A DNA stretch of 9,899 nt from Phycisphaerae bacterium (lineage in GTDB: Bacteria; Planctomycetota; Phycisphaerae; UBA1845; PWPN01), in the NCBI GenBank assembly GCA_026647385.1, contig JAPKGY010000050.1, forward strand, positions 1 to 9,899, read 5' to 3'. The translations under genes and the position numbers were made by a program. Below are positions 1 to 5,475 of the stretch, piece by piece. The notes under the pieces were generated by a model. The model made no database searches. It saw nothing but the letters and a program-made list of their open reading frames with translations, and had not been told where the DNA came from. Each line of letters begins with the position of its first letter. Position 1 is the first letter of the stretch.

Positions 1-259
1 CGATGTCTCCCTCTCCTCCCCCGCCGACGAAATCGTCGCCGCCAATCTCCCCCGCGTCAATCTCTTCCTCTTCCGCGTCACCGAAAACGCCCATCTCAAA
101 AACCGCGAGTGGCTCCCCATCAACTCCGACGCCCAACAATACCCGCCCCTCGCCCTCACCCTCTTCTACGTCCTCACCCCATTCGCCGTAAACAAAGTCG
201 ATGAACACCGCGTCCTCGGCCCCCGCTCAAGAACCTCCTCCCGCTCGAAACCCCCCGTC

Positions 260-288
260 CGTTTAGCCGCGACCCGAAGGGGAGCGCT
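260..288 (+). repeat. 29-bp dispersed repeat, copy A
   Basis: This stretch begins cgtttagccgcgacc and ends ggggagcgct. It is identical over all 29 bases to 5284-5312. Here it lies just after the point where DUF4255 homology fades and just before the cysK promoter. In copy B it lies in a gene-free spacer. The mismatched flanks show it is a discrete unit. The function is unknown; it may be a small dispersed element typical of this genome. Confidence 0.75.
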
Positions 289-322
289 GAGTACCTGTCC
301 CCCCCACTCCGCCTTGCCCACG

Positions 323-351
323 TTGACGCCCCGCCGGTACGCACCTAAGAT
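323..351 (+). promoter_or_regulatory. Sigma-70-type promoter for cysK
   Basis: A -35 box TTGACG (323-328) and a -10 box TAAGAT (346-351) are separated by exactly 17 bp. The expected transcript start is near 358, which gives a leader of about 43 nt ending in the strong GGAGGT ribosome site at 390-395. Both boxes are close to consensus, and the position directly ahead of cysK makes the call plausible. It is unproven. Confidence 0.55.
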
Positions 352-400
352 CTCGTGTCACGTCCCCGGACATGGCGAAGGTATATCATGGAGGTAAATC

Positions 401-1345
401 ATGGCTCGGCTTTTCGACGACATCACTCGGACGATCGGTCACACTCCGCTGGTTCGCATTAATCGTATCATCCGCTCCCGGGCGACCGTCTACGCCAAGC
501 TCGAGTTTTTCAATCCGCTCTCCAGCGTCAAGGACCGCATCGGCGTGGCCATGATCGACGCCGGCGAGCGCGACGGCGCGATCCATAAAGGGTCCCTGCT
601 GGTCGAGCCGACCTCCGGCAACACGGGCATCGCCTTGGCCTTCGTCTGCGCCGCCCGGGGCTACCGACTCACGCTGACCATGCCCGAAAGCATGTCCATC
701 GAACGTCGAAGCCTGCTCAAGGCCCTCGGCGCCGACCTCGTCCTCACACCCGCGGCCGAAGGCATGAAAGGCGCGATCGCCAAGGCCGACGAGATCGTCG
801 CCAATACAAAGGACGCCGTCCTCGTCGGGCAGTTTCAGAATCCCGCCAATCCGGAAATCCACCGCCGCACGACCGCCGAGGAGGTCTGGTCCGACACCGA
901 GGGCAAAGTCGACATCTTCATCTCCGGCGTCGGCACCGGCGGGACGATCACCGGCGTCGGCGAGGTCATCAAGCAGCGCAAGGGCGATTTCAAGACCGTC
1001 GCCGTCGAACCGGCCGACTCCCCGGTCATCACCCAGACCCTGGCCGGCGAGTCCGTCAAGCCCGGCCCCCACAAAATCCAGGGCATCGGCGCGGGCTTCA
1101 TCCCCAAGGTGCTGAACCTCAAGGTCATCGACGAGGTCGTCCGCGTCCGCAACGAGGACGCCTTCGCCTGGGCACGCCGGGCCTCGCGCGAGGAAGGACT
1201 GCTCTGCGGCATCTCCTCCGGCGCCGCCCTGTGTGCAGCCAACGAAATCGCCCAACGCCCCGACAGCGCCGGCAAGACCCTCGTCGTCGTCCTGCCCAGT
1301 TGCGGCGAACGCTATCTGTCCACGCCCCTCTTCCAGGAAGCGTGA
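401..1345 (+). CDS. cysK: Cysteine synthase (O-acetylserine sulfhydrylase), PLP-dependent
   Basis: The 314-residue protein has the usual length and layout of the CysK/CysM fold-type II PLP family. It should convert O-acetylserine and sulfide to cysteine and acetate in the cytoplasm. Visible motifs, in order, are GHTPLVRI (13-20), SSVKDR with the PLP-binding lysine K44, the substrate and phosphate loop TSGNTG (71-76), FQNPANP (145-151), the glycine-rich PLP phosphate cradle GTGGTITGVG (178-187), PGPHKIQGIGAGF (221-233) and GISSGAA (270-276). The PHKIQGIG segment fits CysK better than cystathionine beta-synthase, and there is no C-terminal CBS domain. The ATG at 401 follows GGAGGT at 390-395 with a 5-nt spacer. 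The gene appears to be transcribed alone from the promoter at 323-351. No serine acetyltransferase gene is adjacent. CysM is the main alternative. Confidence 0.93.
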   Translation: MARLFDDITRTIGHTPLVRINRIIRSRATVYAKLEFFNPLSSVKDRIGVAMIDAGERDGAIHKGSLLVEPTSGNTGIALAFVCAARGYRLTLTMPESMSIERRSLLKALGADLVLTPAAEGMKGAIAKADEIVANTKDAVLVGQFQNPANPEIHRRTTAEEVWSDTEGKVDIFISGVGTGGTITGVGEVIKQRKGDFKTVAVEPADSPVITQTLAGESVKPGPHKIQGIGAGFIPKVLNLKVIDEVVRVRNEDAFAWARRASREEGLLCGISSGAALCAANEIAQRPDSAGKTLVVVLPSCGERYLSTPLFQEA

Positions 1346-1370
1346 ACGCCCCAGCCCAAACCGCGCGGCC

Positions 1371-1524
1371 CAAAGAGCCGCGGGCTTCCCTTGACACACG
1401 ACGCGGGCGTATGCCCGCACGAAGCCGCTTCCCCTCGACACGACACGAACGCATCCGCATTCCTTCTGTGGCGAAGCCGCGTGTCGTGTCAAGGGTTCGC
1501 GGCGAGTTGTGTGTCACGGGCTTC
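1371..1524 (+). repeat. 154-bp nested-palindrome element, copy 1
   Basis: This segment aligns without gaps to 3834-3987 (offset 2463), with 14 mismatches by eye, about 91% identity. It contains an outer inverted pair (cccttgacacacga at the left, ttgtgtgtcacggg at the right, 12 of 14 paired), an inner pair built on gacacgacacg and cgtgtcgtgtc, and a short hairpin gcgggc-gtat-gcccgc at 1403-1418. The four arms resemble one another. It lies between cysK and bpt. It has no credible gene of its own, although several frames are open through it by chance. The family is unknown; it resembles a MITE, REP or BIME-type non-autonomous element. Confidence 0.8.
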
Positions 1525-1676
1525 AGGTCGCCGCGGCGACTCGCCGTGGCAACCCGCGCGGCGATCAGAACGCCGGCCCCCTGGCGGGATCCCCTCCGTC
1601 GCCGTCGCCGGCAAAGGCGGTGTCGGGGTATACTTTCGCAAGTGCCGGGTGATGTGGTTTTACGGGGCCCTGTCCG
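1525..1676 (+). other. Gene-free leader region upstream of bpt
   Basis: Together with the repeat before it, this makes up the gene-free gap 1346-1676 between cysK and bpt. A -10-like tatact lies at 1629-1634, about 42 bases before the bpt ATG, but no convincing -35 box is seen at the right distance. A short hairpin (gcggc at 1365-1369, gccgc at 1377-1381) follows the cysK stop and could be a weak end signal, though there is no T run. Confidence 0.35.
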
Positions 1677-2441
1677 ATGTCGAACGAGAATGAAGTCCAC
1701 GACGATCGCCAGACCCTGAGTGCGATTGTCCGCGAAGTCGGCATCGAGCCCGGCCCCGAACTGCCCTGTTCGTACCTGCCGGGCCGGCCATCGCGACTCG
1801 TCGCCTTTCGGGCCGGCCGACTCCCCGCGGGCGTCTATCACTCCCTCATGGATTTGAATTTCCGCCGATCGGGCGACGTGTTCTATCGACCCGCCTGCTC
1901 CGGCTGCCGGGAGTGCGTGGCCCTGCGCGTTCCGGTCGCGACCTTCCGCCCGAACCGCGCGCAGCGTCGCTGCTGGGCGCGCAATCGCGACCTCACCGTC
2001 GAGGTCGGCCGGCTCGCGCCGACGCCCGAGAAACACGCGCTCTTCGTCCGATACCTCGAAGCCCGCCACGACCGGCAGATGAGCGGCGAATGGGACAGCT
2101 TCCGCGATTTCCTCTACACCTCGCCCATCGGCACGCGCGAGGTGACCTACCGTCTCGCAGGCCGACTGGTCGGCGTCGGCATCTTCGACGTCGAACCTCG
2201 GGCGGTCAGCACCGTCTACTGCTTTTTTGACCCCGACCTGTCCGCCCGATCGGTCGGCACATTCAACATCCTCTGGACGATCGACCACTGCTGCGCCCAG
2301 GGCACCCCTTACGTCTACCTCGGCTATTACCTTCGCGATTGCCGCCGGATGAACTACAAGATCAACTTCACCCCGTGCGAACTGCTCGACGAGCAAGGCC
2401 GATGGCAACCATTTCCGACACCCGGCGCAATAATCCAGTGA
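1677..2441 (+). CDS. bpt: Aspartate/glutamate leucyltransferase (bacterial Ate1-like N-end-rule transferase)
   Basis: The 254-residue protein matches the bacterial Bpt/Ate1 family, which moves leucine from leucyl-tRNA to proteins with N-terminal Asp or Glu and so marks them for ClpS/ClpAP degradation. The N-terminal ATE domain shows CSYLPGR (31-37), NFRRSGDVFYRPAC (61-74), a cysteine group C74-x2-C77-x2-C80, ALRVPVATF (82-90) and a RNRDL segment (102-106). The C-terminal GNAT-like ATE domain carries SVGTFNILW (192-200) and YVYLGYYLRDCRRMNYKINFTP, starting at 212 and typical of the family. Length is close to the usual 235-250 residues plus a short N-terminal extension. The ATG at 1677 is the first in frame ahead of the conserved block; its ribosome site is weak. 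Arginyltransferase activity cannot be excluded from sequence alone. No clpS or clpA gene lies in the window. Confidence 0.88.
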   Translation: MSNENEVHDDRQTLSAIVREVGIEPGPELPCSYLPGRPSRLVAFRAGRLPAGVYHSLMDLNFRRSGDVFYRPACSGCRECVALRVPVATFRPNRAQRRCWARNRDLTVEVGRLAPTPEKHALFVRYLEARHDRQMSGEWDSFRDFLYTSPIGTREVTYRLAGRLVGVGIFDVEPRAVSTVYCFFDPDLSARSVGTFNILWTIDHCCAQGTPYVYLGYYLRDCRRMNYKINFTPCELLDEQGRWQPFPTPGAIIQ

Positions 2442-2489
2442 GCCGCCGGGAATAAAGAAGCCCAACGAGCCGCCGGAAATAAGAGCCCA
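2440..2489 (+). repeat. Short tandem duplication at the bpt stop
   Basis: A 25-base unit (2440-2464, beginning gagccgccgggaataa) is followed, after two bases, by a 23-base near-copy (2467-2489, beginning gagccgccggaaataa) that lacks two internal bases. The first copy starts inside the bpt TGA codon and the second runs into the hairpin that follows. It looks like a local slippage or duplication product. Confidence 0.55.
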
Positions 2490-2532
2490 TCCCCAAACCG
2501 CCTGGGACGGGCGGTTTTGGGATCGGCTCTTA
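2480..2532 (+). terminator. Nested hairpin after bpt, possible terminator
   Basis: An outer 8-bp pair, taagagcc (2480-2487) with ggctctta (2525-2532), encloses an inner pair, cccaaaccgcc (2492-2502) with ggcggttttggg (2510-2521), with one bulged base. The structure lies 39 bases after the bpt stop. It has no clean T run, so Rho-independent termination is only possible; it could also stabilise the mRNA 3' end or act in both directions. Confidence 0.45.
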
Positions 2533-2749
2533 ATCTTGCGCGCCGCCACGCAACCCGAACCGGCGGGACCCTGCTCCGAAGGCAAGCCGAGCAGGACCCG
2601 ATCGACATTCTTTTGGCGCCTCTTGCGTCTTGTCGCAGCCAACAAACCCCCAAGCCTCCGCGCAACAGCGCGGCAGCCCGCAAGAAAAACCGCACACGCG
2701 GAACTTCGCCCGTTCAACGGTGTAGTACCAGACGAAAGGATGCATCGCC
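2533..2749 (+). other. Gene-free spacer before the zinc-ribbon gene
   Basis: With the preceding repeat and hairpin, this completes the gap of about 308 bases between bpt and the next gene. It holds a 7-bp perfect hairpin (cctgctc 2570-2576 with gagcagg 2589-2595) and a smaller one (ccgcg 2658-2662 with cgcgg 2669-2673). No convincing sigma-70 promoter or conserved reading frame was seen. Confidence 0.35.
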
Positions 2750-3430
2750 ATGGACTCTCCACCGTCTATCGATCCCCCCCTCGCCCTGCCTCCCGGCCCC
2801 GAAGGCCTCGCCGAAGACCTCCCCTGCCCCAAGTGCCAATACAATCTCCGAGGCCTCACCCTCCCGCGATGCCCGGAATGCGGCTTCGCCTTCGACTGGC
2901 AGAACTTGCCCCAAATGCGAGCCGGTACCGAAGAATCCTCCTGGACGCCGGGCGACCGGATCGCCCTGGGATTCGCCATCGCCGTCCTGCTGGCCATCGC
3001 AGCCGCCACTCCCCTGATTGGCATCGCCGTGCTCGTAGTTGTCCTCCTTGCAATCGCCGCGTTCCAGGCGTGCTTCGAGATGGTTTTCGCCCGCTTGATC
3101 CTGGGCGCCCTGTCGCGGAGACTTTTCCGAGCCTGGTGGGAGGGCGTACTCGTCGGCTACGGCCTGTGCGCCATCACCTGCTGCCTGGTCGGCCGATCCG
3201 ACGTGTACATGGACCTCGTTGCCTCATCCCGTACGGGTTTCCCTTTACCCTTGCTGCTGCTGATCACAGCCATCGAATCCACCGGCGTCCAGTACTGGAT
3301 CGTCCGTCGTCGGTCCCGGCAATGGGGTGAGCCCATTCCGGCGCGGCGCTTGGCGTGGGCCTGCCTGGCTGCCAAAACCGCCGCCGCCATCCCCTGGACC
3401 TTGATCGCCACAGGCGCTCTGGCCCGATAG
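2750..3430 (+). CDS. Zinc-ribbon integral membrane protein of unknown function
   Basis: The 226-residue protein starts with a Pro-rich stretch and a compact zinc ribbon: C26-x2-C29 in CPKCQYNLRGL, and C41-x2-C44 in CPECGFAFD. The CPKCxYNLRGL type is common at the N terminus of membrane proteins in planctomycetes. A short linker follows, then hydrophobic segments at roughly 71-88, 89-107, 131-148, 163-178 and 203-223, so about five helices, with basic loops such as RRRSRQ (186-191). No catalytic motif is recognisable. The ribbon probably faces the cytoplasm and binds zinc. The ATG at 2750 is preceded by gaaagga at 2734-2740 at good spacing, and it starts just ahead of the ribbon. The gene may be co-transcribed with the small membrane gene 123 bases downstream. 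The function is unknown. Confidence 0.8.
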   Translation: MDSPPSIDPPLALPPGPEGLAEDLPCPKCQYNLRGLTLPRCPECGFAFDWQNLPQMRAGTEESSWTPGDRIALGFAIAVLLAIAAATPLIGIAVLVVVLLAIAAFQACFEMVFARLILGALSRRLFRAWWEGVLVGYGLCAITCCLVGRSDVYMDLVASSRTGFPLPLLLLITAIESTGVQYWIVRRRSRQWGEPIPARRLAWACLAAKTAAAIPWTLIATGALAR

Positions 3431-3553
3431 CTTTTCCACCGCCGATCCGCCGCAAAAACCGCTCGAAACCGCTTCAGACCGCACGTTTTTCGGACGATAG
3501 ATAGGAGGCGGGGGCCTTGGCTACCGCTCCCGTCAGGCCAGGAGGATCGATCC

Positions 3554-3808
3554 ATGCAGGAACGCCTAACCCATACGCGTTTGGCCTTCTACCTCGGACT
3601 GATTCTCATGCTCACCCCCGGCATCCTGTCCGCCACGGTCTGGCCCCAGTGGCGCACCGGGTTCGTAGCCCTCGCGTTGACCGGGGCGGCCGTCGCCCTC
3701 ATCGCCCGCCTCTGGCAGGGCCGCCTGCTCAAAACTGCCCGCCGCAGCGGCGGCTCCGTCGGCTTCCCCCTGAACCTGGCCGGCCACTCCCGCTTCACCT
3801 CGCGCTGA
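3554..3808 (+). CDS. Small two-helix membrane protein, hypothetical
   Basis: The 84-residue product has a basic N terminus (MQERLTHTR), a hydrophobic stretch at about 10-29, a short WPQWRTG turn, a second hydrophobic stretch at about 35-54, and a basic, Arg/Lys-rich tail from about 57. This predicts a two-pass inner-membrane hairpin, probably with both ends in the cytoplasm. Support for a real gene is the strong AGGAGG at 3540-3545, 8 bases ahead of the ATG, and the hydrophobic pattern. No family is recognised. It lies 123 bases after the zinc-ribbon membrane gene on the same strand and may share its transcript. The overlapping frame from TTG 3517 is not thought to be used here. Confidence 0.65.
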   Translation: MQERLTHTRLAFYLGLILMLTPGILSATVWPQWRTGFVALALTGAAVALIARLWQGRLLKTARRSGGSVGFPLNLAGHSRFTSR

Positions 3809-3833
3809 ATGACCGTGCGCGATCGTGCGACAT

Positions 3834-3987
3834 CAAAGCGCCGCGGACTTCCCTTGACACACGACGCGGGCGCATGCCCGCACCAGCCCGCTTTCCCTGG
3901 ACACGACACGAACGCATCCGCGTTCCTTTTGTGGCGAAGCCGCGTGTCGTGTCACGGGTTCGCGGCGAGTCGTGCGTCAAGGGCTTC
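3834..3987 (+). repeat. 154-bp nested-palindrome element, copy 2
   Basis: This is the partner of 1371-1524 in the same orientation. The outer arms are cleaner here: cccttgacacacgac (3851-3865) pairs with gtcgtgcgtcaaggg (3969-3983) at 14 of 15 positions. The inner arms, ccctggacacgacacg (3895-3910) and cgtgtcgtgtcacggg (3943-3958), pair at 14 of 16. Two small hairpins sit inside: gcgggc-gcat-gcccgc (3866-3881) and aacgc-atcc-gcgtt (3911-3924). The element fills most of the gap between the small membrane gene and the GTPase gene. Mismatches between the copies fall partly within arms. No protein-coding role is supported. Confidence 0.8.
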
Positions 3988-4104
3988 GGTGCTCGTCGCC
4001 CTCGCGAACCGCGCGGCCATCCCACGTGGAGGGCACGTCCCACAACGGGAGAACCTCCGCGGCGCTCGAGATGGCCGAACTCCACGTACCGCGGGCTCTC
4101 CGGA

Positions 4105-4110
4105 TATAAT
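4105..4110 (+). promoter_or_regulatory. Perfect -10 box (TATAAT) abutting the GTPase start
   Basis: A consensus TATAAT ends 6 bases before the ATG at 4117. With usual spacing the transcript would begin at or within a base or two of the start codon, so the mRNA would be leaderless. No Shine-Dalgarno sequence is seen in the gap and no clear -35 box is found at about 4082-4087. A chance match is possible. Confidence 0.45.
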
Positions 4111-4116
4111 CCCGGC

Positions 4117-5103
4117 ATGGCCCTCAATCTGACGCCTGAATACTTCGAGGCCGACCGCCAGTATCGCCAGGCCCGCACGCGCGAAGAGAAACTGGCCGCC
4201 CTCGAACTCATGCTCAAGACCATCCCCAAGCACAAGTCCAGCGAGAAAAAACAGGCCGACCTCAAGAGCCGCATCAAGGAACTCCGCGAAGCCCCAGCCG
4301 CCAGGGGCAAGAGCGCCGCCGTCGACCCGTATCACATCCCCTCCCAGGGCGGTGGTCAGGTCCTGCTCCTCGGCCTGCCCAACAGCGGCAAGTCTTCCAT
4401 CCTCGGTTATCTCTCCCAGGCCCCGGTGAAGATCACCAATTTCCCCTTCGGCACCCAACTGCCCGTCCCGGGCATGGTCTATCATGAGGACGTGCCCATC
4501 CAGATGGTCGATCTCCCGCCGGTCACCCCCGAGCACGTGCCGCCCGGCATGGTCAACGCCCTGCGTCACGCCGAGATCATCCTTCTCGTCGTGGACCTGG
4601 CGGCCGACAGCGTCCTGGAAGACCTCGAGTCGCTACTCGCCATCCTGGCTGAACGCAATATCACCTTCGAGTCCGCCGAGCAGGACGACACGGGCCAGAT
4701 CATGCAGGTCTGGCCCAAAGGGCTGATCGCCGGAACGAAATCCGATTTGCCCGCTGCCGCCGAGAACCTTCAGGTTCTGCGCGAATTGCGATCGCCCGAG
4801 CCGCCGCTCCTCCCCGTCTCCAGCCGGACCGGCCAGGGCCTGCCCGAACTCCTCAAGCGGATCTTCGACATGCTGCACGTGATCCGCGTGTATTCCAAAC
4901 TGCCCGGCAAGCCGGCCGACAAGGAAAAACCTTTCGTCGTGCCCGCCGGCACCACCGTCGGCGAACTCGCCCGCACCATCCACAAGGAGATGGCTGAACA
5001 CCTCAAATACGCCCGCATCTGGGGCGAAAGCGCCTTCGACGGCCAGCAGGTCCACGCCACCCACGTCCTGGCGGACCGCGATATCGTGGAACTGCACGCA
5101 TAA
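4117..5103 (+). CDS. DRG/Obg-like GTPase with C-terminal TGS domain
   Basis: The 328-residue protein resembles the DRG/Obg branch of TRAFAC GTPases. An N-terminal helical, charged region (about 1-60, rich in Lys, Glu and Arg) precedes the G domain: P-loop GLPNSGKSS (86-94), a switch region NFPFGT with T113 as the likely G2 threonine, a G3 position reading DLPP (132-135) instead of DxxG, a G4 motif TKSD (207-210) instead of NKxD, and a G5-like SSRTG (235-239). A TGS domain covers about 256-328 (IRVYSKLPGKP, a GTTVGEL turn, DIVELHA end). Relatives bind ribosomes or RNA, so a role in translation or ribosome assembly is inferred. The ATG at 4117 begins the conserved MALNLTPEYFEAD N terminus; the frame is open back to 3517, but that upstream part is repeat and shadow sequence. 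The TATAAT at 4105-4110 also favours this start. Confidence 0.85.
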   Translation: MALNLTPEYFEADRQYRQARTREEKLAALELMLKTIPKHKSSEKKQADLKSRIKELREAPAARGKSAAVDPYHIPSQGGGQVLLLGLPNSGKSSILGYLSQAPVKITNFPFGTQLPVPGMVYHEDVPIQMVDLPPVTPEHVPPGMVNALRHAEIILLVVDLAADSVLEDLESLLAILAERNITFESAEQDDTGQIMQVWPKGLIAGTKSDLPAAAENLQVLRELRSPEPPLLPVSSRTGQGLPELLKRIFDMLHVIRVYSKLPGKPADKEKPFVVPAGTTVGELARTIHKEMAEHLKYARIWGESAFDGQQVHATHVLADRDIVELHA

Positions 5104-5150
5104 CGCGACGGGTTATTTGTACTGGGAAGTCCCGGCATCCCTTCCGCAGG

Positions 5151-5242
5151 TACACCGGATCACCCGCCAGCACGCCGGATCACCCGCCAGCACGCCGGAT
5201 CACCCGCCCGCACGCCGGATCACCCGCCAGCACGCCGGATCA
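5151..5242 (+). repeat. 20-bp tandem repeat array
   Basis: Four head-to-tail units of cacccgccagcacgccggat fill 5161-5240. The third has one substitution (cg for ag at its ninth and tenth bases). A degenerate half unit precedes them (5151-5160) and two bases of a fifth follow. The unit length is not a multiple of three and no gene covers it, so it is an intergenic minisatellite. It starts 48 bases after the GTPase stop. Confidence 0.85.
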
Positions 5243-5283
5243 ACTTAGAGTGACGTGCAAATGCCATCATCCCGGGACCCACA

Positions 5284-5312
5284 CGTTTAGCCGCGACCCG
5301 AAGGGGAGCGCT
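5284..5312 (+). repeat. 29-bp dispersed repeat, copy B
   Basis: It is identical over 29 bases to 260-288, in the same orientation. It sits in the gap between the GTPase and sulfatase genes, 42 bases after the tandem array. The rest of this 372-bp gap (5104-5475) shows no credible reading frame. Confidence 0.75.
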
Positions 5313-5350
5313 CCCCCCAACCGCTCTACCCTCTCCGCGTAACCATCGTC

Positions 5351-5379
5351 TGGACATCAAACCCCGCACCTCATAACAT
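5351..5379 (+). promoter_or_regulatory. Candidate promoter for the sulfatase gene
   Basis: TGGACA (5351-5356) and TAACAT (5374-5379) are 17 bp apart and match the sigma-70 boxes at five and four of six positions. The inferred transcript would carry a leader of about 90 nt before the ATG at 5476. The match is moderate and chance similarity is possible. Confidence 0.35.
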
Positions 5380-5475
5380 CGACGCTTGCAGGGCTCGCCT
5401 CAGCGTTGAAGGCAGGCCGATACCGAACGACCTCGATGTCCCGATGGCCCCCGGACGCTCCAGCCGGAAAAAAGA

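Larger units (their letters stand above)
2..397 (+). pseudogene. 3' fragment of a DUF4255 / Pvc16-like gene, probably degraded
   Basis: The frame starting at base 2 has no start codon in the window, so the gene begins outside it. The translation carries the core of the DUF4255 (Pvc16 N-terminal) family: a run VNLFLFRVTEN, then a KNREW segment, then PPLALTLFYVLTPFAVNKVDEHRVLG, ending near base 220. Family members occur in contractile injection systems and phage-like tail clusters, where they are thought to help finish the sheath or tube. After HRVLG the family pattern is lost. The same frame stays open to a TAA at 395-397, but as low-complexity sequence that includes a 29-bp dispersed repeat (260-288) and the cysK promoter. 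A +2 frame change near 221 gives LKNLLPLETPRP before a TAA at 346-348, so a frameshift or a deletion with repeat insertion is likely. It could instead be an intact gene with an unrelated tail. Family assignment is fairly firm; the pseudogene status is an inference. Confidence 0.55.

Noticed and set aside
3..191. 62-aa Ser/Pro-rich frame at the left edge
   Set aside because: It lies out of frame over the DUF4255-like fragment, whose frame shows real family sequence.
386..1492. 368-aa open frame on the minus strand across cysK
   Set aside because: It is antisense to a clear cysteine synthase; its Gly/Asp/Ala-rich translation shows no family pattern and is the usual mirror frame of a GC-rich gene.
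1391..1693. 100-aa frame through repeat copy 1, whose product resembles the frame through copy 2 (3809-4132)
   Set aside because: The similarity comes from the shared repeat DNA. Several frames on both strands are open there and no ribosome site supports this one.
1125..2762. 545-aa open frame on the minus strand across bpt and the first repeat
   Set aside because: It covers parts of two real genes and a non-coding repeat, has no domain-like pattern, and is open only because of high GC.
3517..4116. In-frame 200-codon extension of the GTPase from a TTG at 3517, with a nearby AGGAGG
   Set aside because: The extension shadows the small membrane protein in another frame and then reads through the 154-bp repeat. 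The conserved GTPase N terminus begins at 4117, where a TATAAT abuts the ATG.
5161..5240. Possible CRISPR array
   Set aside because: The 20-bp units are contiguous, with no unique spacers between them, so this is a plain tandem repeat.
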